The notes beneath the pieces are model-generated. The model was not told the DNA's origin. It ran no database searches and saw only the letters and a list, made by a program, of their open reading frames with translations. The translations under genes and the position numbers were made by a program. From Paraburkholderia madseniana (GTDB taxonomy: Bacteria; Pseudomonadota; Gammaproteobacteria; Burkholderiales; Burkholderiaceae), in contig NZ_VOSW01000104.1 in the NCBI RefSeq assembly GCF_009690905.1, positions 1 through 32,595 on the forward strand: a stretch of 32,595 nt of DNA, given 5' to 3'. Shown here in pieces: positions 1 through 8,031 of the stretch. Numbering within the stretch: position 1 is the stretch's first letter; each line of letters starts with the position of its first letter.

Positions 1-449
1 GAATTTTCTCGCGCATGTCGATCGTCGAGAACATGCAGATGGGTGCGTATCTGCGCAACGATACCGACGCCATCAAGGCAGACGTCGATCGCATGTTCGG
101 CTTTTTCCCGCGCCTGAAGGAACGGGCCACGCAATACGCGGGCACGCTTTCGGGCGGCGAACAGCAGATGCTGGCGATGGCACGTGCGATCATCAGCAAA
201 CCGAAGCTGTTGTTGCTGGATGAGCCGTCGATGGGTCTGTCGCCGATCATGGTGGAGAAGATCTTCGAGGTGGTGCGGGCGATTTCCGCTGAAGGCATGA
301 CGGTGCTGCTGGTCGAGCAGAACGCGCGTCTCGCGTTGCAGGCGGCGAATCGTGGCTACGTGATGGACTCGGGTCTGGTGACGATGTCCGGCGACGCGAA
401 GCAGATGCTGGATGATCCGAAGGTGCGGGCGGCTTATCTCGGAGAGTAA
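1..449 (+). CDS. livF: LivF-type branched-chain amino acid ABC transporter ATPase, 3' part
   Basis: This is the ATP-hydrolysing cytoplasmic subunit of a branched-chain amino acid (or related amide/acid) ABC importer. The reading frame is open to the window edge, so the Walker A half lies outside. The visible part begins just before an 'ENMQMGAY' segment typical of LivF. It carries the ABC signature LSGGEQQMLAMARA, the Walker B run LLLLDEPSMGLSP, the D-loop and the H-loop region (LLVEQNA). The C-terminus 'VRAAYLGE' is the usual LivF ending. The ATG at 15 is internal and not the true start. Other liv genes would be expected to the left. The Liv-type binding protein at 18359 is too far away to belong to the same operon. 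Confidence 0.93.
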   Translation, partial: IFSRMSIVENMQMGAYLRNDTDAIKADVDRMFGFFPRLKERATQYAGTLSGGEQQMLAMARAIISKPKLLLLDEPSMGLSPIMVEKIFEVVRAISAEGMTVLLVEQNARLALQAANRGYVMDSGLVTMSGDAKQMLDDPKVRAAYLGE

Positions 450-673
450 GCACTGATCTGACCGTTCTTCAGATGATTTCGATCTCGTAACCTTTGGTCG
501 ATTCCGTGCTCCGGATATCTTCTGCGCGGCGGTGCTGTCACCATAGAGTCCGGCTGGACGCTAATGGTAGTACCAATATCGAGTCACGCTATACAACCTC
601 TCACTGATTCTGCCGTTCACTGCCATCCTCACCGTGTGCCGATACACAATCAGTTGTTCTTTTTCAAGAACTC

Positions 674-1147
674 CTAAGCGGGAGGGCACACAGGTGCTTT
701 GACTTCATTCACGACGAATGACGTGTACATTTCCTTGACGCTAGAGCAGCCGTTAATGTGTTGGCGCGCAAACTCGCCAAATGAAGACAGCGTCTCGGTC
801 ACAATTGTCAGTTGATAGTCATACTGTCCCGAGATGTTATAGCAGGCTAATACTTCGGAGAGCGGGCCGACTGCGGCCTCGAACGCTCTCATGTGTTCCA
901 TGCTCCTCTGAACCAATGTGACCAGAACCAGTGCAGTCACCTCATAGCCAAGTTGCTTCAGATCGACACGTGCGTGATATCCGGTGATTACGCCGAGCGA
1001 CTCCAGCCGCTTTACCCGGCGCCAGCACGGAGATGTGCTGAGGTTGATTTTTTCCGATAGTTCAGCACTGGAGAGCCTCGCATCCGCCTGCAAAGCGGCA
1101 AGAATTTGCTTGTCTAATCGATCCAATGTTGGTACTGGACGATGCAT
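674..1147 (-). CDS. Lrp/AsnC family transcriptional regulator
   Basis: A DNA-binding regulator of amino-acid metabolism, about 157 residues from the ATG at 1147, which is the usual Lrp length. The N-terminal winged HTH reads LDRLDKQILAALQADARLS, then AELSEKINLS and the recognition helix TSPCWRRVKRLESLGVI. The C-terminal RAM (ligand-binding, dimerising) domain follows, with ALVLVTL and the late GQYDYQLTIV segment. The open frame runs further upstream to 1501, but that extension has no Lrp similarity. An alternative in-frame ATG lies about 16 codons upstream of 1147. The gene points away from the aminotransferase at 1893 and may regulate it, as many Lrp proteins do for a divergent neighbour; that link is an inference. 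Confidence 0.92.
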   Translation of the reverse strand: MHRPVPTLDRLDKQILAALQADARLSSAELSEKINLSTSPCWRRVKRLESLGVITGYHARVDLKQLGYEVTALVLVTLVQRSMEHMRAFEAAVGPLSEVLACYNISGQYDYQLTIVTETLSSFGEFARQHINGCSSVKEMYTSFVVNEVKAPVCPPA

Positions 1148-1892
1148 TTCGTAACTCCATGGATGTGAAATGATTTGTCGCGTGTCGGGCATTATTGCGG
1201 AGCCAATTTCCGCAAGCAATACCAACTTATTCCGGGTAGCGTACCAACCAATGCAGCCTGAACCAGATGCAGCACCGGACAGGGCAGGGGCGGTACATGC
1301 CGATGTAATGGCTGTGTCACACCGGGAGGGGGCGGGAGGACGTTCTGGGATGCACAGGCTACGCGCCAGCCGGGTCATGCAGTCAACTAGATTCCGGCAT
1401 AGGTAACATACCGTTCGCCTCCGACCAGGGCGATCGAGCGGCATGGTGCTCCGACCGCTTCGAACATGGGGAGTTACCGCAGATCGGCGGTTCGTGATCA
1501 TTCAAGATGCTTGATTAGGGGCCAGCAGGGGGATGGCCCGACTTTTACCTTCCCGCGAAAAGCTCGGCAGTCGACAGCCTTGTATCACCTTCGAACGCTG
1601 CCAGCACTTGCTGGTCGATCTCATCCAGCGTCGGCATTGAACGATTCGTTTCGCTGTTCCGGTCGTACGAGCAGATTTGTTGCACGCCAGCCAATATTTG
1701 GGTACTAAGAACAGCAAGCAATGCCGGACCGTTTCAGTATTCTCTTGGTGATCGCCATGCATTGCGAAAACGAGTCCAATTCCGCGCCTTTGCAGAGGCT
1801 AAGTAGCGTGACAGGTAGTGATAGATGCGCAACAAATTTTCAGCTGTTTGTGGATTTGCTGCGATCGAACATAAATAGGAAAGGTTGGTTAT
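1148..1892. other. Intergenic region between lrp and the aminotransferase gene
   Basis: It holds the lrp remnant (1498-1637) and presumably the divergent promoters. The aminotransferase has a good ribosome site (AGGAAAGG, 1877-1884). I could not assign -35/-10 boxes or an Lrp operator with confidence. The remaining open frames have no recognisable similarity. Confidence 0.5.
1498..1637 (-). pseudogene. Decayed 5' remnant of a second lrp-like gene
   Basis: On the minus strand from an ATG at 1637 the translation MPTLDEIDQQVLAAFEGDTR, then LSTAELFAG, aligns with VPTLDRLDKQILAALQADAR, then LSSAELSEK of the intact Lrp gene at 674-1147. The frame then hits TAA. In a shifted frame it continues CWPLIKHLE followed by TGA, matching CWRRVKRLE of the recognition helix. 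The nucleotides also align there (CATCCCCCTGCTGGCCCC against CATCTCCGTGCTGGCGCC) after a net 2-nt insertion. Upstream of the ATG the similarity continues for about 20 bases, with ACG where the intact gene has its start ATG. The RAM domain is gone. This is a tandem paralogue that lost its 3' end and reading frame. Confidence 0.75.
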
Positions 1893-3107
1893 ATGAACAC
1901 GTTGGAATCAAAGAGCAATTTTCAGGATATCTTTCCGATTCAACCGCGAGATACCGTCTCCTCTCTGCCAACCTCGCTAATTAGAGAGGTGGCGGATGGG
2001 GCCATGAATCGTTCGGACATTCTGCCATTTTGGTTCGGCGAATCCGATCAGGTGACGCCTGACTTCATTCGGGATGCTGCTATCGAATCATTGCGCTCCG
2101 GCGAGACCTTCTATCCACAGAATCTTGGTAGGCCCTATCTTCGATCTGCACTATCGTTATACCTTACGCAACTTCATGGGTGCACGATCGATTCAGATCG
2201 ACTCGCTGTCGTAAGCGGCGGTATTTCCGGGTTGATGCTTACAGCACAGACCATCATAGAGCCCGGTGACAGAGTAGTGGCTATCACTCCACTTTGGCCG
2301 AATATAGCCGAGATACCTAGAATCCTAGGCGCGAACGTCACGAGAGTTCCGCTGTCAGTCGTTAACGGTGCATGGGCGCTCGATGTCAACAAATTGATTT
2401 CGGAACTTACTGCCGGAACGAAGGTGCTTTTTATAAATTCGCCAAACAACCCAACCGGATGGATGATGACGGAGCGCGATGTCGACGAGATTTTGGTGCA
2501 TTGTCGGAAACATGGTATTTGGATTGTTTCGGATGACGTATATCAGCGCCTAGCATACGATCAAGCAGTATTCTGTGCCCCATCATTTTTGGATCGATAT
2601 CAAGATGGAGATCGAATAATCTCGGTAAATAGCTTCTCCAAGTCTTGGTTGATGACGGGTTTTCGGGTTGGATGGGTCGTCGCTCCACCGTCGATTGTAA
2701 AGGCGCTAACTAAGATTATTGAATACAACACCTGCTGTATCCTTGAGGCGAGCCAAAGAGCCGCACATTCTGCACTGTTGCGTGGAGAAGATACTGTTCA
2801 GTCGTTACGTGCCGATTTACGCTCGAATCGAAAGGTCCTCGTCGACGGATTGTGCGAATTGCCGGGCGTAGAAGTGCCGGGGGCAGGCGGGGGCATGTAT
2901 ACATTTTTCAAGATTGCGGGGATATCGGATACAACGGCGTTGGCGAGGAATTTGATCGATGTTTCGGGGCTGGGGTTGGCGCCCGGGGCGGCGTTTGGGC
3001 CGGAAGGGAGAGGCTGGCTAAGATGGTGCCATGCCGTATCAGGAGTTAAACTGAGCGAGGGGTTATCTCGGATCACTCGCTTCTTTGAGCACAATCGCAT
3101 TGTGTGA
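1893..3107 (+). CDS. PLP-dependent aminotransferase, class I/II (fold type I)
   Basis: Transfers amino groups between an amino acid and a 2-oxo acid in the cytoplasm; the substrate is not evident. The 404-residue length is normal for the AspC/AAT-I family. Visible landmarks are the substrate/cofactor loop SPNNPTG (about residues 183-189), DDVY (214-217, pyridine-nitrogen aspartate), the Schiff-base lysine in NSFSKSW (Lys250), and a late arginine in GWLRWCHA that would bind the carboxylate. The ATG at 1893 is set by AGGAAAGG eight bases upstream. Codon use is visibly more AT-rich (AAT, ATA, GAT, TTG) than in the downstream AcnX genes until the last 200 bases, which suggests transfer from another source. 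The neighbouring lrp gene fits an amino-acid catabolic or salvage role. Confidence 0.92.
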   Translation: MNTLESKSNFQDIFPIQPRDTVSSLPTSLIREVADGAMNRSDILPFWFGESDQVTPDFIRDAAIESLRSGETFYPQNLGRPYLRSALSLYLTQLHGCTIDSDRLAVVSGGISGLMLTAQTIIEPGDRVVAITPLWPNIAEIPRILGANVTRVPLSVVNGAWALDVNKLISELTAGTKVLFINSPNNPTGWMMTERDVDEILVHCRKHGIWIVSDDVYQRLAYDQAVFCAPSFLDRYQDGDRIISVNSFSKSWLMTGFRVGWVVAPPSIVKALTKIIEYNTCCILEASQRAAHSALLRGEDTVQSLRADLRSNRKVLVDGLCELPGVEVPGAGGGMYTFFKIAGISDTTALARNLIDVSGLGLAPGAAFGPEGRGWLRWCHAVSGVKLSEGLSRITRFFEHNRIV

Positions 3108-3365
3108 ATGACGGTGAGGTCAATTCGATCACTGGAAGGTCAGAAGCGAATAGTGCGCCTCTACAGGCGAGCGAATTAACGACACTTCGACTTGCACCCG
3201 GAGCGTCGCCATGACGCTTCGGTCTATCGTCGTCTGGACTGATGCCGAAATTGTTATTTTCTAAGTGCAATCCGGTATTCTCAGGTACGAAATCGAAGTT
3301 TGATAAAAATCAAGGATACCTAATATAATGTGACGGAGCCGTCTTTGTCGTGCTTCGACGATTGT

Positions 3366-4265
3366 TCACCCAGTCTGAAACATCCGCCTGAAGTCACACT
3401 TCTCCTGGGCCAGCGTAGCAATGGACGATATTAGTGTGCTTTTTCGGTCGCTTTTCCAGATGGCGGCATACGTTGCCAGTGGCAGGGCAGGGATCACCGT
3501 GAGTTCCTGCAGCGCCCCAGAATCGACCATTGGTGCGAGGCACTTCTTGGGCAAATAGCTGATTCCCATGCCCGAGACCGTGAGTCCGATGATGGCAACC
3601 ACGCTGTTGCTGAACAGGGTGTTCTCATGGTTCACGCCGATTGAGCGGAACCAACGGTTATAGAGCTGACCTGTTCCCGAGCGGCCATCCTGAGTCAGCA
3701 ACCGGTGCGCTGCAAGCTCGTGCATGCGAAGCCGATGTGGCTGGCCGACAAGGCCGGGTTTGCACATCCAGACATTCTCGACCACGCCAACGCGTTTCGA
3801 CAAGAACCGCTGTTCGTTGAACACATCGGGAACGATCATGAGGTCAATCTCGTCGGCAAGGAGCTTGTCGCGAAGCATGACGCTGACTTCGACGTACGGC
3901 TCAATAATCACCCGGGGATATTTGGCCTGGATCGCGCCTACCAGACGCGGTAGCCAGGTCATGGCCGTGAGTTCGGTGACCCCAATCCTGACGTGACGCT
4001 CCATGACCTCCGGGCGCTGGAACTGTTCGACCGCTGCATCCCGCTGCTCGAGCAGCCGCTTGGCGAGCAAGAACATCTCCTCGCCCTTTTCCGTCAACCG
4101 CGCTGAGCGTAACGAGCGATCGAACAAGGGCGTCTCGAACAGCGCTTCCAGCTCTTGCACCCGCTTGGATACCGCCGACTGCGTGGTATGCATCTTGTTC
4201 GCGGCGTGCGCGAACCCGCCTAGTTGCACGACCCAAAAGATTGTCTCCAGTTGCTTGAACGTCAT
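3366..4265 (-). CDS. LysR family transcriptional regulator, divergent from the AcnX operon
   Basis: A LysR-type regulator of about 299 residues. The N-terminal winged HTH is plain: MTFKQLETIFWVVQLGGF, then HAANKMHTTQSAVSKRVQEL and the usual FDR...LTEKGE continuation. The C-terminal part has the periplasmic-binding-like effector fold, with segments such as VRIGVTELTAMTWLPRLV and GMGISYLPKKCL. The start is taken at the ATG at 4265; GTG at 4268, closer to a GGAGGG site, is possible. It is transcribed away from the AcnX large-subunit gene with about 309 bases between, the classic LysR layout. The likely inference is that it controls the AcnX-RraA genes in response to the substrate or an intermediate. 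Confidence 0.93.
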   Translation of the reverse strand: MTFKQLETIFWVVQLGGFAHAANKMHTTQSAVSKRVQELEALFETPLFDRSLRSARLTEKGEEMFLLAKRLLEQRDAAVEQFQRPEVMERHVRIGVTELTAMTWLPRLVGAIQAKYPRVIIEPYVEVSVMLRDKLLADEIDLMIVPDVFNEQRFLSKRVGVVENVWMCKPGLVGQPHRLRMHELAAHRLLTQDGRSGTGQLYNRWFRSIGVNHENTLFSNSVVAIIGLTVSGMGISYLPKKCLAPMVDSGALQELTVIPALPLATYAAIWKSDRKSTLISSIATLAQEKCDFRRMFQTG

Positions 4266-4574
4266 CACGGCCAATCCCTCCGAACCCTCATGTATCGCGT
4301 CACGGAATGTATATCGATCGTATTTTGTCGCTTTTTTTGATCAAGGTCGAGTACCAGAATAGCTGCAATTCACCGTCGACTCCCGACGGCGACATAGAAC
4401 GCGATAAGTGCTGCCGCACAGCTTCTCGCTTATCACCCGCTGCCGCCGAGTTTTCGTTGATCTGTTGCGGTGGCGCCTGGGGCGGCACTTTGTTGACTCA
4501 CTCCCGGGAGCTCCAGCCTTCCCTGCCCGGTATAGCCGCAAGGCTGCTCGGGCCTCTTTCATGGAGATTTATGT
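4266..4574. promoter_or_regulatory. Divergent promoter region between lysR and the AcnX operon
   Basis: A 309-base non-coding span between two divergent starts. The AcnX ribosome site GGAG (4563-4566) precedes its ATG by eight bases. The AT-rich patch around 4305-4345, next to the lysR start, is the most promoter-like stretch. I could not single out a T-N11-A LysR box with confidence. Confidence 0.45.
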
Positions 4575-5816
4575 ATGTTGCTGACTGAAGAAGAATCCCG
4601 GATGTTGGTCGGGGACAGGGGTCCTGCAGTGAAAAAAGCCATGGAGATTCTGGTGGCATTGGGCGAGAGCTTCAGTGCCGCAAGGCTTGTTCCGGTCAAC
4701 AACGTCCATATGGCGGGTTCTTCGGTGGTGGTCGCCGAGGAAGCCGGCACGAAGTTCGTTGAAGATATCCGAAAGCAAGGCGGCACGTTCGTCACCCGAG
4801 TCACTACCAATCCGACCGCTGTCGATCCCACTCAGTGGCAGGACATCGGCATTCCCGAATCGGACAGCGTCCTGCAGACCCGGCTGACCGACGCCTATGC
4901 GGGGATGGGGGCTAACACGTGCAATACCTGCATCCCTTACTTGGTGGGAAACACCCCGCGGTTTGGCGAGCACATGGCTTGGGGGGAGTCGTCAGCCGTC
5001 GTGTTTGCCAACTCTGTTTGCGGCGCCAGGACCAATCGAGAGGGGGGGCCTAGCGGACTTGCCTCGGCCCTCACCGGCCGCACCCCTGAGTATGGTTTCC
5101 ATCTGAAGGAAAACCGCTACGGCAAATTCCTGATCAAGGTGGAGACGCCTCTCAATGACATGACTGACTATGGAACGCTCGGATATTTCGCCGGCAAGAT
5201 CGCGGGACAGGATACGCCGGTATTTACAGGCATTCCTACGGATCCGACCTTAGAACAACTGAAAGCCCTGAGCGCTGCCTTGGCGGCTTCCGGCGCTGTG
5301 AGTATGTTCCATGCTGTTGGGGTGACGCCCGAGGCTCCTACGCTAGGCGAGGCGTTTGGTGGACGCGAGCCGGAGAAGATTCTCCTTTTCGGTCAGTCAG
5401 AGAAGGAACAGGCAGAGGCTGCGCTGAACAAGGAGTCCTCCAGCCATGTGGACTGGATTCTTGTCGGCTGCCCGAATGCTTCGGTGCAGGAGATCCGCGA
5501 AGTCGCCGACGCCTTGCAGGGCAGGAAGGTCCATCGGGACGTCTCCCTATGGGTCACGACGGCCGGCGCGATGTATGCCATGGCTGAGCGCATGGGCTAT
5601 ATCCGGACCATTGAGGACGCTGGTGGCATTGTCGTGCGAGAGACCTGTCCGTTCTTGGCCCGCAGCCGGGTCATCGCTCCAAAGAAGGGATATAGAACGC
5701 TGACCACCAACTCGGCGAAGATGGCATTTTATGCTCCTGGTCAATTTGGACTCCCTACCCACTATGGGAATCTGGATCGAGTGATGAAAGCAGCAATCAA
5801 TGGTGTCTGGAGCTGA
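4575..5816 (+). CDS. Aconitase X catalytic (large) subunit
   Basis: The large subunit of a two-component aconitase X (AcnX, formerly DUF521), an iron-sulfur hydro-lyase acting on hydroxylated carboxylic or imino acids. Family members of known function dehydrate cis-3-hydroxy-L-proline (bacteria) or phosphomevalonate (archaea). At 413 residues it has the usual large-subunit length. The family's conserved cysteines appear in GANTCNTCIPY (Cys116, Cys119), SVCGARTNREGGPSG (Cys149) and RETCPFL near the C-terminus; the last two are likely cluster ligands. The swivel subunit follows after 5 bases, so the complex is split rather than fused. No proline racemase, ornithine-cyclodeaminase-like reductase or mevalonate gene lies nearby, so the substrate is open. 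The downstream RraA-type genes argue for a branched or polycarboxylic acid (inference). Confidence 0.93.
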   Translation: MLLTEEESRMLVGDRGPAVKKAMEILVALGESFSAARLVPVNNVHMAGSSVVVAEEAGTKFVEDIRKQGGTFVTRVTTNPTAVDPTQWQDIGIPESDSVLQTRLTDAYAGMGANTCNTCIPYLVGNTPRFGEHMAWGESSAVVFANSVCGARTNREGGPSGLASALTGRTPEYGFHLKENRYGKFLIKVETPLNDMTDYGTLGYFAGKIAGQDTPVFTGIPTDPTLEQLKALSAALAASGAVSMFHAVGVTPEAPTLGEAFGGREPEKILLFGQSEKEQAEAALNKESSSHVDWILVGCPNASVQEIREVADALQGRKVHRDVSLWVTTAGAMYAMAERMGYIRTIEDAGGIVVRETCPFLARSRVIAPKKGYRTLTTNSAKMAFYAPGQFGLPTHYGNLDRVMKAAINGVWS

Positions 5817-5821
5817 TCAAC

Positions 5822-6280
5822 ATGACGGCAAATCAACTTGTCCTGAAGGGGCGAAAAATCGTCACGGGTAAGGCCAGCGGCGAGGCCGTCGTTACCAAGG
5901 AAGCCATTAGTTTTAATGGGGGCGTCGATAATTTCACCGGGTTCGTCACCGAGCCCGGGCACGAACTGGAGGGTGTCAATATTGCCGGGAAAGTCCTGGT
6001 GTTCCTCACCGGGAAAGGGTCTACGGGTGGATCGTACAAGATTTACGACATGGTATCGCGCGGGACCGCCCCAGCGGCCTTTATCCAGGCGCATCCAGAG
6101 CCCATCACCACGATCGGAGCGATTATCGGAAATATCCCGGTCATCGCTGGCCTGGACCAGGATCCGACGCTTGCAATTTCCAGCGGCGATTTTATCGAGA
6201 TGGATGCGGATGCGGGCATCGTTTTGGTGACCCCTAAACAGCCGCTGCAAGAAGCCGTACTTCCTGTTCCGGCTGTATAG
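5822..6280 (+). CDS. Aconitase X swivel (small) subunit, DUF126
   Basis: The swivel-domain partner of the preceding AcnX large subunit; together they form the active dehydratase. The 152-residue protein shows the family pattern: LKGRKIVTGKASGEAVV at the N-terminus, then a glycine-rich active-site loop GKGSTGGSY (about residues 64-72), where aconitases place a catalytic serine, and then GTAPAAFIQAHPEPIT and IPVIAGLDQDP. The start is fixed by GGAGC inside the end of the large-subunit gene. The 5-base gap implies co-translation. About 400 bases without a gene follow before the RraA genes. Confidence 0.92.
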   Translation: MTANQLVLKGRKIVTGKASGEAVVTKEAISFNGGVDNFTGFVTEPGHELEGVNIAGKVLVFLTGKGSTGGSYKIYDMVSRGTAPAAFIQAHPEPITTIGAIIGNIPVIAGLDQDPTLAISSGDFIEMDADAGIVLVTPKQPLQEAVLPVPAV

Positions 6281-6685
6281 CAACTGCAGATCCGTTGGCG
6301 GTGATCCGACGTCGCGTCTTTCACGTTGCTCGCGCCGCCCGCTCGCCAGTGAGCTTCGTATTCCATGCGAGCGATTGATTTTCGAGAAATCTCGCCAGTC
6401 TCGATCTGATACGCGGGCAGATCCTGGCGGTGATTTCGTCCTTGGTGGAGGTATTGGCATTCGTCGACGAACGAGAGCGAACTGGCAGATAAGCTTTTAC
6501 CGGTGCGTGGATATGACGCTCGAGGAGAAAAGCAAGCGCGCGCTGCCAGGCGATCGGCTCGCAGTGATCAAGCTCTGGCAATGAAGCGGCCGCAGATGGC
6601 TAAGTTGAAAAGCGAGATAAGCAATTAGAAATTTGCAAATCATTAACGGGAAACGAGAGTTTGTCGAATTTGTTAGGAGATTAAC
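6281..6685. other. 405-base gap between the AcnX genes and the RraA genes
   Basis: No convincing gene. Short open frames on both strands (for example 6375-6584 plus, 6321-6581 minus) show no recognisable motif. The last 80 bases are AT-rich and end in AGGAGA (6675-6680), which serves the GTG at 6686. A secondary promoter for the RraA genes could sit here, or a gene may have been lost. Confidence 0.4.
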
Positions 6686-7357
6686 GTGAATGGCCAGCCT
6701 TCTTTGCTTGGGCGCCTTGCCGCGCTCGACACCAACACCGTCTCAGACGCACTTGATTTCCTCGGCCTCCCGGGCGCCACGCATGGCCTGCGGCCGCTAT
6801 GGGACTGCCCGAAGATTGTGGGCCGCGCCAGCACCATCCAGCTCGGTCCCAAAACCGATGCGAAGCCCACGGTGCATCTCATTTCGCCGGTGATCGATGC
6901 CGTCACCAGCGACGACCGGGTGCTGGTGATCGCTGGCGGCGTAGATGGCATCTCGTGCTGGGGGGACATTCTGGCTAATGCAGCATGCGCCAAGAAGATC
7001 AGAGGTTCCGTTATAGACGGGTACAGCCGCGACATCGAGGGCAGCGAGTCGATCGACTATCCCGTCTATGGACGCGGTGTCACCATGATCAGTGCGCGCA
7101 ATCGCGTGATCCAGACTGGCTCGGGCGAACCGGTGCAGGTCAGGGGCGCGACGGTGCACCAGGACGACTATGTGATCGCCGACCGCTGCGGCGCAGTGTT
7201 CGTGGCAGCTGCACGTATCGAGGAGGTGCTCGAACTCGGCGAACGCATCGCACGCCGCCAGGACGGCATGGTCGCCGCCGTGCGCGCAGGTCGCTCGGTC
7301 GCCGAAGTCATGCACGACAAGGAGTTCGAAGCGATCAATCAAGGAGACGCGAAGTGA
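6686..7357 (+). CDS. RraA/HMG-aldolase-fold protein, copy 1
   Basis: A 223-residue member of the RraA-like family. The fold is shared by the RNase E inhibitor RraA and by class II pyruvate aldolases such as 4-hydroxy-4-methyl-2-oxoglutarate (HMG) aldolase and oxaloacetate decarboxylase. It keeps the family N-terminus LDTNTVSDALDFLGLPG, the loop SCWGDILANAA and the signature VIDGYSRDIEG, whose Arg-Asp pair binds substrate and metal in HMG aldolase. That argues for an enzyme rather than an RNase regulator. The start is GTG at 6686 with AGGAGA five bases upstream; an ATG at 6690 is out of frame. The stop codon overlaps the GTG start of copy 2 (GTGA), so the two are translationally coupled. Confidence 0.87.
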   Translation: MNGQPSLLGRLAALDTNTVSDALDFLGLPGATHGLRPLWDCPKIVGRASTIQLGPKTDAKPTVHLISPVIDAVTSDDRVLVIAGGVDGISCWGDILANAACAKKIRGSVIDGYSRDIEGSESIDYPVYGRGVTMISARNRVIQTGSGEPVQVRGATVHQDDYVIADRCGAVFVAAARIEEVLELGERIARRQDGMVAAVRAGRSVAEVMHDKEFEAINQGDAK

Positions 7358-8031
7358 ACACATCCGCTATTAGCGCAGAAGACCAGGAACTGGTCGCCCT
7401 GTTCGAGGGGCTGGATACGCCCGGAGTATCCGATGCTATGGACAAGTTGGGTCTGCCCGGCCAATGCATGGGCATCGCTCCGCTCGACAACTACAAGGGC
7501 ACGATCGTTGGTACCGCATTCACCGTTAAATACGTCTCGGCCACCACACCGGCCGGTTCCGTGGGTGACTTTATCGACGACGTGGCCGAGGGCGACGTCA
7601 TCGTGATCGACAACGACGGCCGAACTGACTGCACGGTATGGGGCGACATCATGACCCAGTACGCGTGCTTGCGCGGCATCCGTGCGACCGTCATAGATGG
7701 GGTGTGCCGCGATGTCTCCAAGGCGCTGGGTGATGGATATCCGCTATTTACCAAGGGCCGCTTTATGCGTACCGGCAAGGATCGCGTACAGGTCGAGGCC
7801 GTGGGCGTGCCGGTCTCCATCGGCACGGCCCGTGTGACCGCGCGCGACATCGTTGTGGCGGACGCCAACGGCGTCGTGGTGGTACCGCGAGATCGCGCCC
7901 GCGAAGTGGCAGACGTGGCGCAGCAAATCGAAGGAGTGGAAGCCGAGATCCGTGCGCAGATTGCGCAAGGTAAGACCCTGGGGCAGGCGCGCAAGGCGCT
8001 GGGCTACCACACATTGCAAAGGAAAGCATAA
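7354..8031 (+). CDS. RraA/HMG-aldolase-fold protein, copy 2
   Basis: The second of three tandem RraA-like genes, 225 residues. The open frame extends far upstream inside copy 1, but the real start is the GTG at 7354. It overlaps the stop of copy 1 by four bases (GTGA) and is preceded by AAGGAG. The N-terminus LFEGLDTPGVSDAMDKLGLP parallels copy 1. It retains TVWGDIMTQYA and VIDGVCRDVSK with the Arg-Asp pair, then VVADANGVVVVPRDRA and a C-terminal helix. The expected activity is retro-aldol cleavage or decarboxylation of a 2-oxo-4-hydroxy-diacid, or a related isomerase or lyase step; the substrate is unknown. Coupling on both sides suggests that copies 1 to 3 are made in fixed ratio. Confidence 0.87.
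   Translation: MNTSAISAEDQELVALFEGLDTPGVSDAMDKLGLPGQCMGIAPLDNYKGTIVGTAFTVKYVSATTPAGSVGDFIDDVAEGDVIVIDNDGRTDCTVWGDIMTQYACLRGIRATVIDGVCRDVSKALGDGYPLFTKGRFMRTGKDRVQVEAVGVPVSIGTARVTARDIVVADANGVVVVPRDRAREVADVAQQIEGVEAEIRAQIAQGKTLGQARKALGYHTLQRKA

Noticed and set aside
4575..6280. Assigning the AcnX pair as cis-3-hydroxy-L-proline dehydratase
   Set aside because: The family fits, but the diagnostic neighbours of that pathway are absent, so a substrate name would be unsupported.
6985..7353. Long open frame upstream of the second RraA gene, extending inside the first
   Set aside because: The translation is arginine-rich and without similarity. The GTG at 7354 with AAGGAG and a GTGA overlap is the obvious start.
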